From positions 1-8,930 of the forward strand of contig JADFQT010000092.1 of assembly GCA_022561675.1 (NCBI GenBank): a DNA stretch of 8,930 bases, read 5' to 3'. The stretch's first letter is position 1, and each line of letters opens with the position of its first letter. A program made the position numbers and the translations under genes. The notes beneath the pieces are model-generated. The model was not told where the DNA came from. It saw only the letters and a program-made list of their open reading frames with translations, and ran no database searches. This DNA comes from Chloroflexota bacterium. GTDB lineage: Bacteria > Chloroflexota > Dehalococcoidia > Lucifugimonadales > UBA3495. Positions 1 through 6,024 of this stretch are shown piece by piece.

Positions 1-39
1 AGCGATTCGTGGCAGGGGTTCCGTACCAGTTAGGGGTTA

Positions 40-345
40 GTGATGGGTTTCTTGTTCCTCAAACGTCTATTGGGTACGACTGAGCAAGCACAAGAGGAGA
101 ACGATCGTTTCAAGAGGAACCTCAGGAAGCTAGAAGATAGAGAGAAAGAGCTCGAGGCACTCAGTCAACAACTCGATGAGGTTTCTGCTCAATCCGAGAA
201 GAAGCAGGAGTGTTTGTCGACAACCCACCTCGATCTGGCGGAGACGATGAGCAAGACCATTTCATTTCCCCCGACGTTAGATGAAGCCGATGAGCAAGAA
301 GACAAAGAGCGATCCTCCGGAGAGTATTCCCCCATCTCAACCTGA
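40..345 (+). CDS. Small coiled-coil protein, unknown function (phage-like)
   Basis: Unrecognised protein of about 100 residues. The longest frame starts at GTG (40), but the ATG at 43 is the better start: AGGGG at 32-36 lies 6 nt upstream of it. The N-terminus is short and hydrophobic (GFLFLKRLL), followed by a charged heptad-like stretch at about residues 17-55 rich in Glu, Lys, Arg and Leu, which suggests a coiled coil. The tail is acidic and Ser/Pro-rich, with no transmembrane helix of usual length. Its last 65 bases overlap the next gene in another frame. Two upstream frames close just before it (stops at 31-33 and 38-40), so a preceding gene may end here. Codon choice and GC match the foreign segment rather than the downstream chromosome. 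Function cannot be assigned. Confidence 0.5.
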   Translation: MMGFLFLKRLLGTTEQAQEENDRFKRNLRKLEDREKELEALSQQLDEVSAQSEKKQECLSTTHLDLAETMSKTISFPPTLDEADEQEDKERSSGEYSPIST

Positions 346-865
346 TCCCGACATCGATATCGTTGAGGATCTGAGTGGTGAATTCCAGATACCAAAGGAG
401 TTCGAACCGCTTGCTCCGATGCTGAAGAGCGTCATCGGTCACATCAAGAAGAGTAATGCTTACCAGAAGCAGGCTAACATTGACCTCATGGCTGTGAGCA
501 AGCTGCTTCGTGAGTTGGTCAAGACCATCCGGTGGTTAGGAGTAGCCATGTTATTGGGCGTCGTAGCTGCTGTGTGGCTTGGCTTCCGCATAGAGCACGT
601 AGTTCATGAGATGGAGGAGAACGTTGCTAAGAAAGAGGACGTCAAGGCGGCGGTGGACATGGCCAACAACAAACCACAGCCCGAGCTCGTGTCTGATGAA
701 GATGGGAAGATCAGTATACGTATCCCCGTGAAGGCAGAGTCGACCGCCGACCCAAATACGATGACCTCATCTCCTCCACCTCCAGTAGCGGTAGAGATCC
801 CTGTTCAGCTACCCAAGGGGTTAGACTTGAAAGTGAAGAAGCGCCGACCCAAGAAAAAGAAATGA
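281..865 (+). CDS. Single-pass membrane protein with Lys-rich tail, unknown function
   Basis: Unrecognised protein of 194 residues. The N-terminal 35 residues are Pro/Asp/Ser-rich and probably disordered. Residues 36-80 are mixed and helical. Residues 85-102 form one clear hydrophobic segment (WLGVAMLLGVVAAVWLGF) compatible with a transmembrane helix, followed by an amphipathic charged helix (about 103-125). The C-terminus has a Pro-rich linker (164-176) and ends in a strongly basic run, KKRRPKKKK. This layout (one helix, coiled or charged flanks, basic tail) occurs in phage structural and host-interaction proteins, but no family is recognised. An alternative start is the ATG at 290; neither start has a strong Shine-Dalgarno site, so expression may depend on translation of the overlapping upstream gene. 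Its TGA stop overlaps the next start as ATGA. Confidence 0.55.
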   Translation: MKPMSKKTKSDPPESIPPSQPDPDIDIVEDLSGEFQIPKEFEPLAPMLKSVIGHIKKSNAYQKQANIDLMAVSKLLRELVKTIRWLGVAMLLGVVAAVWLGFRIEHVVHEMEENVAKKEDVKAAVDMANNKPQPELVSDEDGKISIRIPVKAESTADPNTMTSSPPPPVAVEIPVQLPKGLDLKVKKRRPKKKK

Positions 866-2244
866 ACGCTCCTAACGCTTTCCTCTGCGACATGTACGGA
901 ACCGGTATCGATAAAGGTGCCAGTGCTGCGAAGGCCCTTATTGCGGCACTGCTCACCAACAAGATGATGTCGATGGATGTGGAGCATCAAGAGAGGCTCC
1001 TCGCGGAGGCCGAGGCCATTCCTCCCCGGCTCAGGGAGGCCTGGGCCCGCCTCTGGTCTGCCGGGGAACGGTTTGTGGAACAAGTGTCGGAAGCCAAATC
1101 CGACGACCAGTTGCTGCTGACTCCGGCGCTCCGTTCCCACAAAGGCTGGCAGGACCTGGCGCTGGCTTGGGAAAACGTGGACGTGGTACTTACTCAAGCA
1201 ACGCAGCGGCTTTCCCAGGTGTCTCGATTTCTGGAGAGCGCGGACCTGCCCGCCCTTGAAGACCAGGGAGCGCTGGCTCTGGAGGCCGCCACCATCCAGG
1301 ACGACCTGGAGCAGCTCAAGGGCAGACTCAGCACCATCCTGGGTTCCCCAAGCGACGGGGACATTCACTGGATAGACCGGGGGACAGCCCGGCCCCAGGG
1401 CAAGGGCGAACTGGTCTTTCACTCAGCGCCCCTGGAGGTCAGCACCAAAATTTCGGAGGAGCTGCTGTCCCGTAAAGACTCGGTGGTGTTCACCAGCGCC
1501 ACTCTGGCGACCCAGGGAAACTTTGACTACCTTCGGGAGCGCCTGGGGATACCGGAGGACAGCGACCAGCTTTTGGTCGGCTCACCCTTCGACTACCAGA
1601 AGGCGGCCCTGTTGCTGATACCCGAGGACATGCCCCCGCCTTCGGCCGACGGTTATCTCGCTGCGATGTCCCGAGTTTTAGTCGACCTGGGCAAGTCCCT
1701 TAATGGGCGGACAATGGCCCTCTTCACCTCCTACGCCGCCCTGCGGGGAGTCAGCCAGCAAATCCGCCCCGCGCTGATGGCGGAAGGCATTCAGGTTTTG
1801 GCCCAGAGCATCGACGGCTCGCCCCAGCAGCTCCTGCGGCGCTTCAGCGAAAACCCGAAAAGCGTATTATTGGGTACCAGCAGCTTCTGGGAGGGAGTGG
1901 ACCTTTCCGGTGATGTGCTGAAAGCGCTGGTCTTGACCCGGTTGCCTTTTCAAGTGCCAACCGACCCGATCGTGAGGGCCCGCTCGGAGCAGTATTCCGA
2001 CGCCTTCCACCAATATTCGGTGCCGCAGGCTGTGCTCAGGTTTCGCCAGGGCATCGGCCGCCTGATACGCAACAAGGGCGACAAGGGCACCTTGGTGGTG
2101 CTGGACAAGCGCATTACCGGGCGGTCCTACGGCCAGGCCTTCCTCAAGTCCATTCCTCCCTGCACTTTGCAGCCCTGCACCCAGGCCACCGTGGGCACTC
2201 TGGCAGCCCAGTGGGTACGAGAGAGCGATGCTGCTGGACATTGA
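862..2244 (+). CDS. DinG/XPD-type helicase, C-terminal half, with unrelated N-terminus
   Basis: The frame of 460 residues carries the second helicase domain of the DinG (YoaA/XPD-like, superfamily 2) DNA helicase family. Visible motifs are VFTSATLA (209-216), LFTSYAAL (287-294), GTSSFWEGVD (338-347) and the arginine-finger motif QGIGRLIR (396-403). Residues about 45-200 match the linker region before motif III. Missing are the Walker A motif, the DEAH box and the Fe-S cysteines that occupy the first half of intact DinG proteins (about 650-900 residues), so this product cannot be a working ATPase alone. The first 40 or so residues (MNAPNAFLCDMYGTG...) do not resemble DinG and share the composition of the foreign segment. 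The gene is therefore a truncated remnant fused in frame to another gene's start, by insertion or by misassembly. It overlaps the glycosylase gene by 17 bases, suggesting an original dinG-glycosylase repair operon. Confidence 0.75.
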   Translation: MNAPNAFLCDMYGTGIDKGASAAKALIAALLTNKMMSMDVEHQERLLAEAEAIPPRLREAWARLWSAGERFVEQVSEAKSDDQLLLTPALRSHKGWQDLALAWENVDVVLTQATQRLSQVSRFLESADLPALEDQGALALEAATIQDDLEQLKGRLSTILGSPSDGDIHWIDRGTARPQGKGELVFHSAPLEVSTKISEELLSRKDSVVFTSATLATQGNFDYLRERLGIPEDSDQLLVGSPFDYQKAALLLIPEDMPPPSADGYLAAMSRVLVDLGKSLNGRTMALFTSYAALRGVSQQIRPALMAEGIQVLAQSIDGSPQQLLRRFSENPKSVLLGTSSFWEGVDLSGDVLKALVLTRLPFQVPTDPIVRARSEQYSDAFHQYSVPQAVLRFRQGIGRLIRNKGDKGTLVVLDKRITGRSYGQAFLKSIPPCTLQPCTQATVGTLAAQWVRESDAAGH

Positions 2245-3130
2245 CCAACCCCTGGACCTGGCCGCCACCCTGGAAAGCGGGCAAGCCCACCGCTGGCGCC
2301 GGGAGGGCGATTGGTACTCGGGGGTGATTCGTGGCACCTTCATAAAGATCCGGCAAGATGATAATGGCCGCGTAGAGTTCCGGTGCGGGCCTGGTTCGGA
2401 GGCCGCTCAAGCGCCGGCGCTTTACCGGTACTTTCGGATGGATGACGACATCCATGCCGTGTACGCCGAGCTAGAACGGGACCAGCGGGTGGCGGACATG
2501 GTGCGGCGTTACCCCGGCCTTAGACTGCTGAGGTTGGAGCCCTGGGAATGCCTCATTGCCTTTATTTGCTCCGCCAATTCCAACATACCCAGGATCCATC
2601 AGGTGATGGAAAGGATGTCCGACAACTTCGGCGATGCCCTGGAGCTGGACGGCGACGTGCGTCACGCCTTCCCGACTGCGGCCCAGTTGGTGGAAGCCGG
2701 TGAGAGCGAGCTGAGGCGGCTGGGGCTGGGCTTTCGAGCACCCTACGTGGACCAGGCAACCCGCCGGGTGGTGGAAGGGGATTTGGACTTACCCAGCCTG
2801 GTCCGGATGCCCTACCAGGAGGCCAAGGAGCAGCTGATGACTTGTCCTGGCATCGGCCCCAAAATAGCCGACTGCGTTGCCGTCTTCTCTCTGGAGAAAT
2901 TGGAGGCCTTCCCCATAGATGTATGGGTAAGGCGGGCCCTGGGCGAGTGGTACTTTCCCGACCAGAAAACCCCGCCGGACCGGGTGCTGCTGGAGTGGGC
3001 CCACGGCCACTTTGGCCGTTACGCCGGGTATGCCCAGCAGTATCTCTTCCACGGAAGAAGGTTGGAGAAGCGGCAGGCCTCGCGCTCTCGATCACGCGGG
3101 CAGATGGCGCGAATATCAGCCGCTGGCTAG
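2228..3130 (+). CDS. OGG1-like 8-oxoguanine DNA glycosylase/AP lyase
   Basis: Predicted bifunctional DNA glycosylase of 300 residues that excises 8-oxoguanine and may nick the abasic site (base excision repair). The N-terminal OGG_N domain has the family hallmark LESGQAHRWR (15-24; human OGG1 has a similar SGQSFRW). CSANSNIPRI (114-123) parallels the OGG1 CSSNNNIARI segment that contacts the orphan cytosine, with N117 and R122 conserved. The helix-hairpin-helix-GPD motif is CPGIGPKIADC (206-216), with catalytic Lys212; Asp231 in FPIDVWV is the catalytic aspartate. The Lys-Asp spacing of 19 equals that of human OGG1 (K249/D268). The C-terminal tail is basic and Arg/Ser-rich. The start ATG overlaps the helicase end by 17 bases and is preceded by purine-rich GAGAG, implying coupled translation. 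All key residues are present, so it looks functional. Confidence 0.88.
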   Translation: MLLDIDQPLDLAATLESGQAHRWRREGDWYSGVIRGTFIKIRQDDNGRVEFRCGPGSEAAQAPALYRYFRMDDDIHAVYAELERDQRVADMVRRYPGLRLLRLEPWECLIAFICSANSNIPRIHQVMERMSDNFGDALELDGDVRHAFPTAAQLVEAGESELRRLGLGFRAPYVDQATRRVVEGDLDLPSLVRMPYQEAKEQLMTCPGIGPKIADCVAVFSLEKLEAFPIDVWVRRALGEWYFPDQKTPPDRVLLEWAHGHFGRYAGYAQQYLFHGRRLEKRQASRSRSRGQMARISAAG

Positions 3131-3155
3131 GGGATGCCAGAGGAGTCCAATGTCC

Positions 3156-3224
3156 CTCCCCTTAATAAGGGGAGGTTAGGAGGGGTCATATCACCCCCTC
3201 TAACTCCCCCTTGCTAAGGGGGAG
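3156..3224. repeat. Inverted-repeat (MITE/REP-like) element, possible bidirectional terminator
   Basis: Two near-identical halves face each other (3156-3186 and 3193-3224) around a 6-base spacer. Each half contains its own hairpin: CTCCCCTTA/TAAGGGGAG around one A at 3156-3174, and CTCCCCCTT/AAGGGGGAG at 3204-3224. The halves are also complementary to each other over about 30 bases with a few mismatches and one-base shifts, so the RNA could fold as one long stem or two short ones. It fills the gap between two convergent genes (ends at 3130 and 3246), a usual site for such elements. There is no T-run, so rho-independent termination is not clear. No transposase is encoded. Confidence 0.75.
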
Positions 3225-3245
3225 AACCCAGCTTATTACCAGTTT

Positions 3246-4298
3246 CTAAGGCAGCAGCAGCAGCTTGCCGAAGAAGTTGGTCTCCTCCATGGCGCGGTGA
3301 GCCTGGGCCGCATTTTCCAGGTCGAAGGTCTGGTGAATGGCGGGACGGATCATGCCCCGATTTAAAACCTCGACTATCTGGCTCATGTCTTGCTTGGTCC
3401 CCATGAAGGCGCCGTACACCTCTATTTGCCGGGTGAAAAGCAGTCCCAAATGCAGCTCCGCCCGTAGGCCAGTGGTGGCGCCGCAGATGGTGTACCTCCC
3501 TCCCGGACGTAGCGAGTTGAATGCCGCGCTGAAGAAATCAGCACCCACGTGGTCCACCACCACATCCACCCCCTGCCCGCCGGTCAGGGCTTTCACCCGC
3601 TCGCCCATGTCCTCTTGCTTGTAGTTGATCACCTCATCGGCGCCCCACTCCCGGGCCTGCGCCGCTTTTTCCGGCGTGCTGGTGGTCGCGATCACCCGGG
3701 CGCCCAGGACTCGCTTGGCGACCTGGATCGCGGCGGTGCCCACCCCGGCCGAAGCGGACAACACCAGAACCGTCTCCCACGGCCGGAGCTGTGCCCGCCG
3801 GACCAGCATGTTCCAAACCGGCAAAAAGGTGGTCGGGACCGCGGCCGCCTGCTGGTAGGTTACCTCCGGTACCAGGCGGTAGACGTTGACCGCCGGAACC
3901 GATACATACTCGGCGTAACTCCCATCTATCGCGCTCCCCATAAACTGGGAACTGGCGCACAGGTCATCCCTTCCGGAGACACAGGCGGAGCAGCGGTTGC
4001 AGCTAATCCGGGGATTAACCACCACCCGTTCTCCAGGGGCCAGGTCCTCCACCGATTCCCCCACCTCAACCACGTCACCGGAGCAGTCGCCTCCCAGAAT
4101 CAGGGGCGGCGGGAACTCCCGACGCAGCCCTCTGCCACCGTCCCGGGTATAAAGGTCCAACCGATTCAGCGAGGTGGCTCGCACGCGGATTTTTACCTGG
4201 TCGGGTTGGTCGGATTGAATCCGGGGCTCCGGGCGGTCGCCATAGGTCAGCACCTCCGGCCCGCCGTGGGCCTCGATGTACACTGCTTTCATAGACAC
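3246..4298 (-). CDS. MDR-superfamily zinc-binding-type alcohol dehydrogenase/quinone oxidoreductase
   Basis: Medium-chain dehydrogenase/reductase of 350 residues, a usual length; cytosolic, NAD(P)H-dependent, substrate unknown. The N-terminal GroES-like domain (about 1-155) holds the structural zinc cysteines C100, C103, C106 and C114. The catalytic zinc ligands are not conserved: the usual Cys position reads N45 (SLNRLDL) and the usual Gly-His-Glu reads Gly-Gly-Asp (69-71). This resembles quinone oxidoreductases more than true alcohol dehydrogenases. The Rossmann nucleotide-binding loop is SASAGVGTAA (181-190). The frame opens at GTG (4298, GGAG 5 nt upstream); the ATG at 4292 is an alternative giving MKAVY, a common family N-terminus, and overlaps the stop of a 7-codon leader ORF. 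The gene lies downstream of cca on the same strand with a 185-base gap holding repeats, so it may have its own promoter. Confidence 0.85.
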   Translation of the reverse strand: MSMKAVYIEAHGGPEVLTYGDRPEPRIQSDQPDQVKIRVRATSLNRLDLYTRDGGRGLRREFPPPLILGGDCSGDVVEVGESVEDLAPGERVVVNPRISCNRCSACVSGRDDLCASSQFMGSAIDGSYAEYVSVPAVNVYRLVPEVTYQQAAAVPTTFLPVWNMLVRRAQLRPWETVLVLSASAGVGTAAIQVAKRVLGARVIATTSTPEKAAQAREWGADEVINYKQEDMGERVKALTGGQGVDVVVDHVGADFFSAAFNSLRPGGRYTICGATTGLRAELHLGLLFTRQIEVYGAFMGTKQDMSQIVEVLNRGMIRPAIHQTFDLENAAQAHRAMEETNFFGKLLLLP

Positions 4299-4312
4299 CT
4301 AATCTCCGGCAT
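4289..4312 (-). CDS. Possible 7-codon leader ORF before the oxidoreductase
   Basis: On the minus strand a strong Shine-Dalgarno GGAGG (plus positions 4320-4324) lies 7 nt before an ATG at 4312 that encodes MPEIRCL and stops with TGA. That stop overlaps the ATG of the oxidoreductase (4292-4290) as ATGA. The best ribosome binding site in the spacer thus serves the tiny ORF, and the dehydrogenase could be translated by re-initiation. It could also be coincidence, with the purine-rich stretch helping to recruit ribosomes for the gene itself. Confidence 0.3.
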   Translation of the reverse strand: MPEIRCL

Positions 4313-4350
4313 ATATTTTCCTCCAAATGTGGGTCGCGGGTAGGTTGGTC

Positions 4351-4372
4351 AGCCACCCTTTTGAGGGTGGCT
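4351..4372. terminator. Perfect 9-bp hairpin, possible terminator or processing site
   Basis: AGCCACCCT (4351-4359) and AGGGTGGCT (4364-4372) form a perfect 9-bp stem closed by a TTTG loop. It lies between cca and the oxidoreductase gene, both on the minus strand. No clear T-run follows on the minus strand; on the plus strand TTAAAAGTTT follows, which is only weakly terminator-like. It may attenuate read-through from cca, but this is uncertain. Confidence 0.4.
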
Positions 4373-4395
4373 TAAAAGTTTCAAAACCCCAGTAA

Positions 4396-4475
4396 TCGCC
4401 CTTCGACAGGCTCAGGGCGAATGGTCAGTGCCAAAAATTTCCTCCGTTCGGGGTGAGCTGGTCGAACCATGAATG
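4396..4475. repeat. Intergenic inverted repeat of the 'CCCTTCGACAGGCTCAGGG' type
   Basis: The left unit (4396-4420) has TCGCCCT and AGGGCGA arms around an 11-base loop TCGACAGGCTC. The right unit (4444-4475) contains GTTCGGGGTGAGCTGGTCGA and is a diverged reverse-complement copy of the left (shared TTCG, TGAGC and GTCGAA blocks). From memory, this sequence family is common between genes in many bacteria; I could not check copy number. It lies just downstream of cca and may be a non-autonomous mobile repeat. Confidence 0.6.
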
Positions 4476-4483
4476 GCTTCTTC

Positions 4484-5890
4484 TCAATCCCCCTTTTCGG
4501 GATTATCTTCGGACCCTTTCCCGGCTTGAAGATACTCTAATACCCAGCGGCGCTCGTCCTCCCCAGTGTCAACTTGGCCATCCAACCTGCAGTCCCGCAG
4601 CCGCTCCAGGATCTGGCTCACCATCGGACCGACGGCCACGCCCAGGGAGATCAAGTCGCTGCCTCTGAGGCGCGGCGTGATCCCGCTCAATCTGTCGAGA
4701 AACAGATTCATTGCCTCAGACACGCGCTGCGATGAGGTGATTTTCGCAACAGCTCTGACGGCAGCAGGGGAAAGGGATTGCAAGAGGCTGTAAGTATGGG
4801 ACGGAGGCAACGCCTCTTTCGCCAGGCGAGACTCGATGCCCCTCAGGTGGATGGTATCCCGCACCACCTCCGACCAGGCCCTGGGCATGTTAAGCCGGCG
4901 AATGAGGGTGTCTCCCTGTGCCGGGGAGAAATGATAGACCAGTCCGGCCAGGTACATCAGGGAATCATGGTCTGTCGCCCCATCCCTGAAACTTTCCCGG
5001 AAGGCATCGCTTAACGCCCCAGCCGTAAGCATGTCCTCTTGCCACGCCGGGTGGATGGCTGCCAGCACTCCCAACCGGGCGGCGCGTCGGAGAGCGGGCA
5101 GAGGCTGCTTCTCTTCGAATATTCTCTCCAACTCGTGCCTGATCCTATCCCCGGAAACCCTTCCCAGGAGGCCTTTACTTCGCGGGCCTTTGGCCACCGC
5201 ATCGGCTAACCAGCGGCGGGTCTGCCCCTCCAACTCAAAGCCCAGCCGCTGCTCGTAGCGGGCCGCTCGAAGCAGTCGCGTCGGGTCATCCCGGAAGCTT
5301 CTTTCGTGGAGGACCCTTACTACGCCGGCATCCAGGTCGGCCAAGCCCCCTTCCGGGTCCAAAACCTGGGGCGCTATCTCCCACAAGGGTAGGGCCAGGG
5401 CGTTAATCGAGAAATCCCGACGGGACAGGTCTTCCGCAACCGAGCCAGGAAATACCCGGGGTAGATCTCCCGGCCGGGGATAAACCTCCCGTCGAGCGGT
5501 TACCAGATCGACCCGCAAATCCGGCATGATTAGCGTAGCGGTCATAAACCTGGCGTGGGTTACCACCCTTCCCCCCAGACTCTCAGCCAACTGGTGAGCC
5601 AAGACCGGGGCGTCTCCTTCCACTCCAAAATCCAGGTCTTTGATCGCCACATCCAGAAGGACGTCCCGGACCGGTCCCCCTACCAGATAAACCCTCCAGG
5701 AATTTTTCAAGGCCAGTCGTCGCAGAGTCTGGAACACGGCCAATCCGCCGCCACCCAGGCTTGACGCAATTGCCGTTTCGAAGTCGTCTATGTGCCGCTG
5801 TTGGGGCGTACCCGGTCCCTCCTGGCGAACCTCCCGGCGGTAGTATAGCATGGCCGCCCGACGGCCCTGGCTCCATGGCCCTAGTTGCAT
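4484..5890 (-). CDS. cca: CCA tRNA nucleotidyltransferase / poly(A) polymerase family
   Basis: Class II nucleotidyltransferase of 468 residues that adds or repairs the 3' CCA of tRNAs; some family members act as poly(A) polymerases or add only part of CCA. Motif A is LVGGPVRD (69-76) followed by the catalytic metal-binding pair D85 and D87 (KDLDFGVEGD); D128 in RVDLV is a likely third acidic residue. RRDFSINALA (157-166) and DPTRLLRAARY (202-212) are the next hallmarks, then the RNA-binding neck and body with GRVSGDRIRHELERI (243-257). The C-terminus (300-468) is less conserved. There is no HD phosphohydrolase motif and no CBS/DHH extension, so it is the short form. M1 (5890) is the longest start; M14 (5851) is possible, and neither has a good Shine-Dalgarno site. 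It is divergent from the selenoprotein gene. Confidence 0.9.
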   Translation of the reverse strand: MQLGPWSQGRRAAMLYYRREVRQEGPGTPQQRHIDDFETAIASSLGGGGLAVFQTLRRLALKNSWRVYLVGGPVRDVLLDVAIKDLDFGVEGDAPVLAHQLAESLGGRVVTHARFMTATLIMPDLRVDLVTARREVYPRPGDLPRVFPGSVAEDLSRRDFSINALALPLWEIAPQVLDPEGGLADLDAGVVRVLHERSFRDDPTRLLRAARYEQRLGFELEGQTRRWLADAVAKGPRSKGLLGRVSGDRIRHELERIFEEKQPLPALRRAARLGVLAAIHPAWQEDMLTAGALSDAFRESFRDGATDHDSLMYLAGLVYHFSPAQGDTLIRRLNMPRAWSEVVRDTIHLRGIESRLAKEALPPSHTYSLLQSLSPAAVRAVAKITSSQRVSEAMNLFLDRLSGITPRLRGSDLISLGVAVGPMVSQILERLRDCRLDGQVDTGEDERRWVLEYLQAGKGSEDNPEKGD

Positions 5891-5957
5891 CGGGTTGACC
5901 CACCGGGGTGGTCCCCCAGCGCCGGCGGGATTGCGTTTACTTCAGGGCAACCCGTCC

Positions 5958-5986
5958 TTGGCCGGGCAACTCGGCTATGCTACAAT
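5958..5986 (+). promoter_or_regulatory. Sigma70-type promoter for selenoprotein-rnc transcript
   Basis: TTGGCC (5958-5963, 4 of 6 matches to TTGACA) is followed after a 17-base spacer by TACAAT (5981-5986, 5 of 6 matches to TATAAT). Transcription would begin near 5993, about 30 nt before the ATG at 6025. The element lies in the 134-base gap between the divergent cca and DsbA-like genes. It supports the start at 6025 and argues that the gene upstream of the TGA is expressed. Confidence 0.6.
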
Positions 5987-6013
5987 CCAATTGGCCAGCC
6001 AACAAACAGGTTT

Positions 6014-6020
6014 GGAGGTG
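6014..6020 (+). promoter_or_regulatory. Strong Shine-Dalgarno site fixing the selenoprotein start
   Basis: GGAGGTG at 6014-6020 precedes the ATG at 6025 with a 4-base gap. It is among the best ribosome binding sites in the window, and there is no comparable site before GTG 6088, the first start codon after the TGA. This decides in favour of translation beginning at 6025 and running through the TGA at 6064. Confidence 0.75.
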
Positions 6021-6024
6021 CGAA

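Larger units (their letters stand above)
1..985. other. Compositionally foreign, phage-like segment
   Basis: Hand-counted 60-base lines here (starting at 121, 241, 421, 601) are 47-52% GC, while lines starting at 1021, 1501, 2701 and 7021 are 62-72%. The segment holds short genes packed with overlaps (281 starts inside the gene ending at 345; stop and start overlap as ATGA at 862-865), an organisation typical of phage or other mobile DNA. None of the genes is recognisable by family. The right boundary is not sharp: it lies somewhere around 960-1005, inside the open frame that continues into a DinG-type helicase. No integrase, transposase, terminal repeat or target duplication is visible, and the left end is outside the window. 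It could be an integrated element or a misjoined contig end. Confidence 0.55.

Noticed and set aside
1..39. 3' end of a gene preceding the first small ORF
   Set aside because: Two frames close here (stops at 31-33 and 38-40), but only 10-12 codons are visible, so neither can be supported.
2562..3095. Long minus-strand open frame opposite the glycosylase gene
   Set aside because: Low-complexity Pro/Arg/Gly-rich translation, a shadow of high-GC coding DNA on the other strand.
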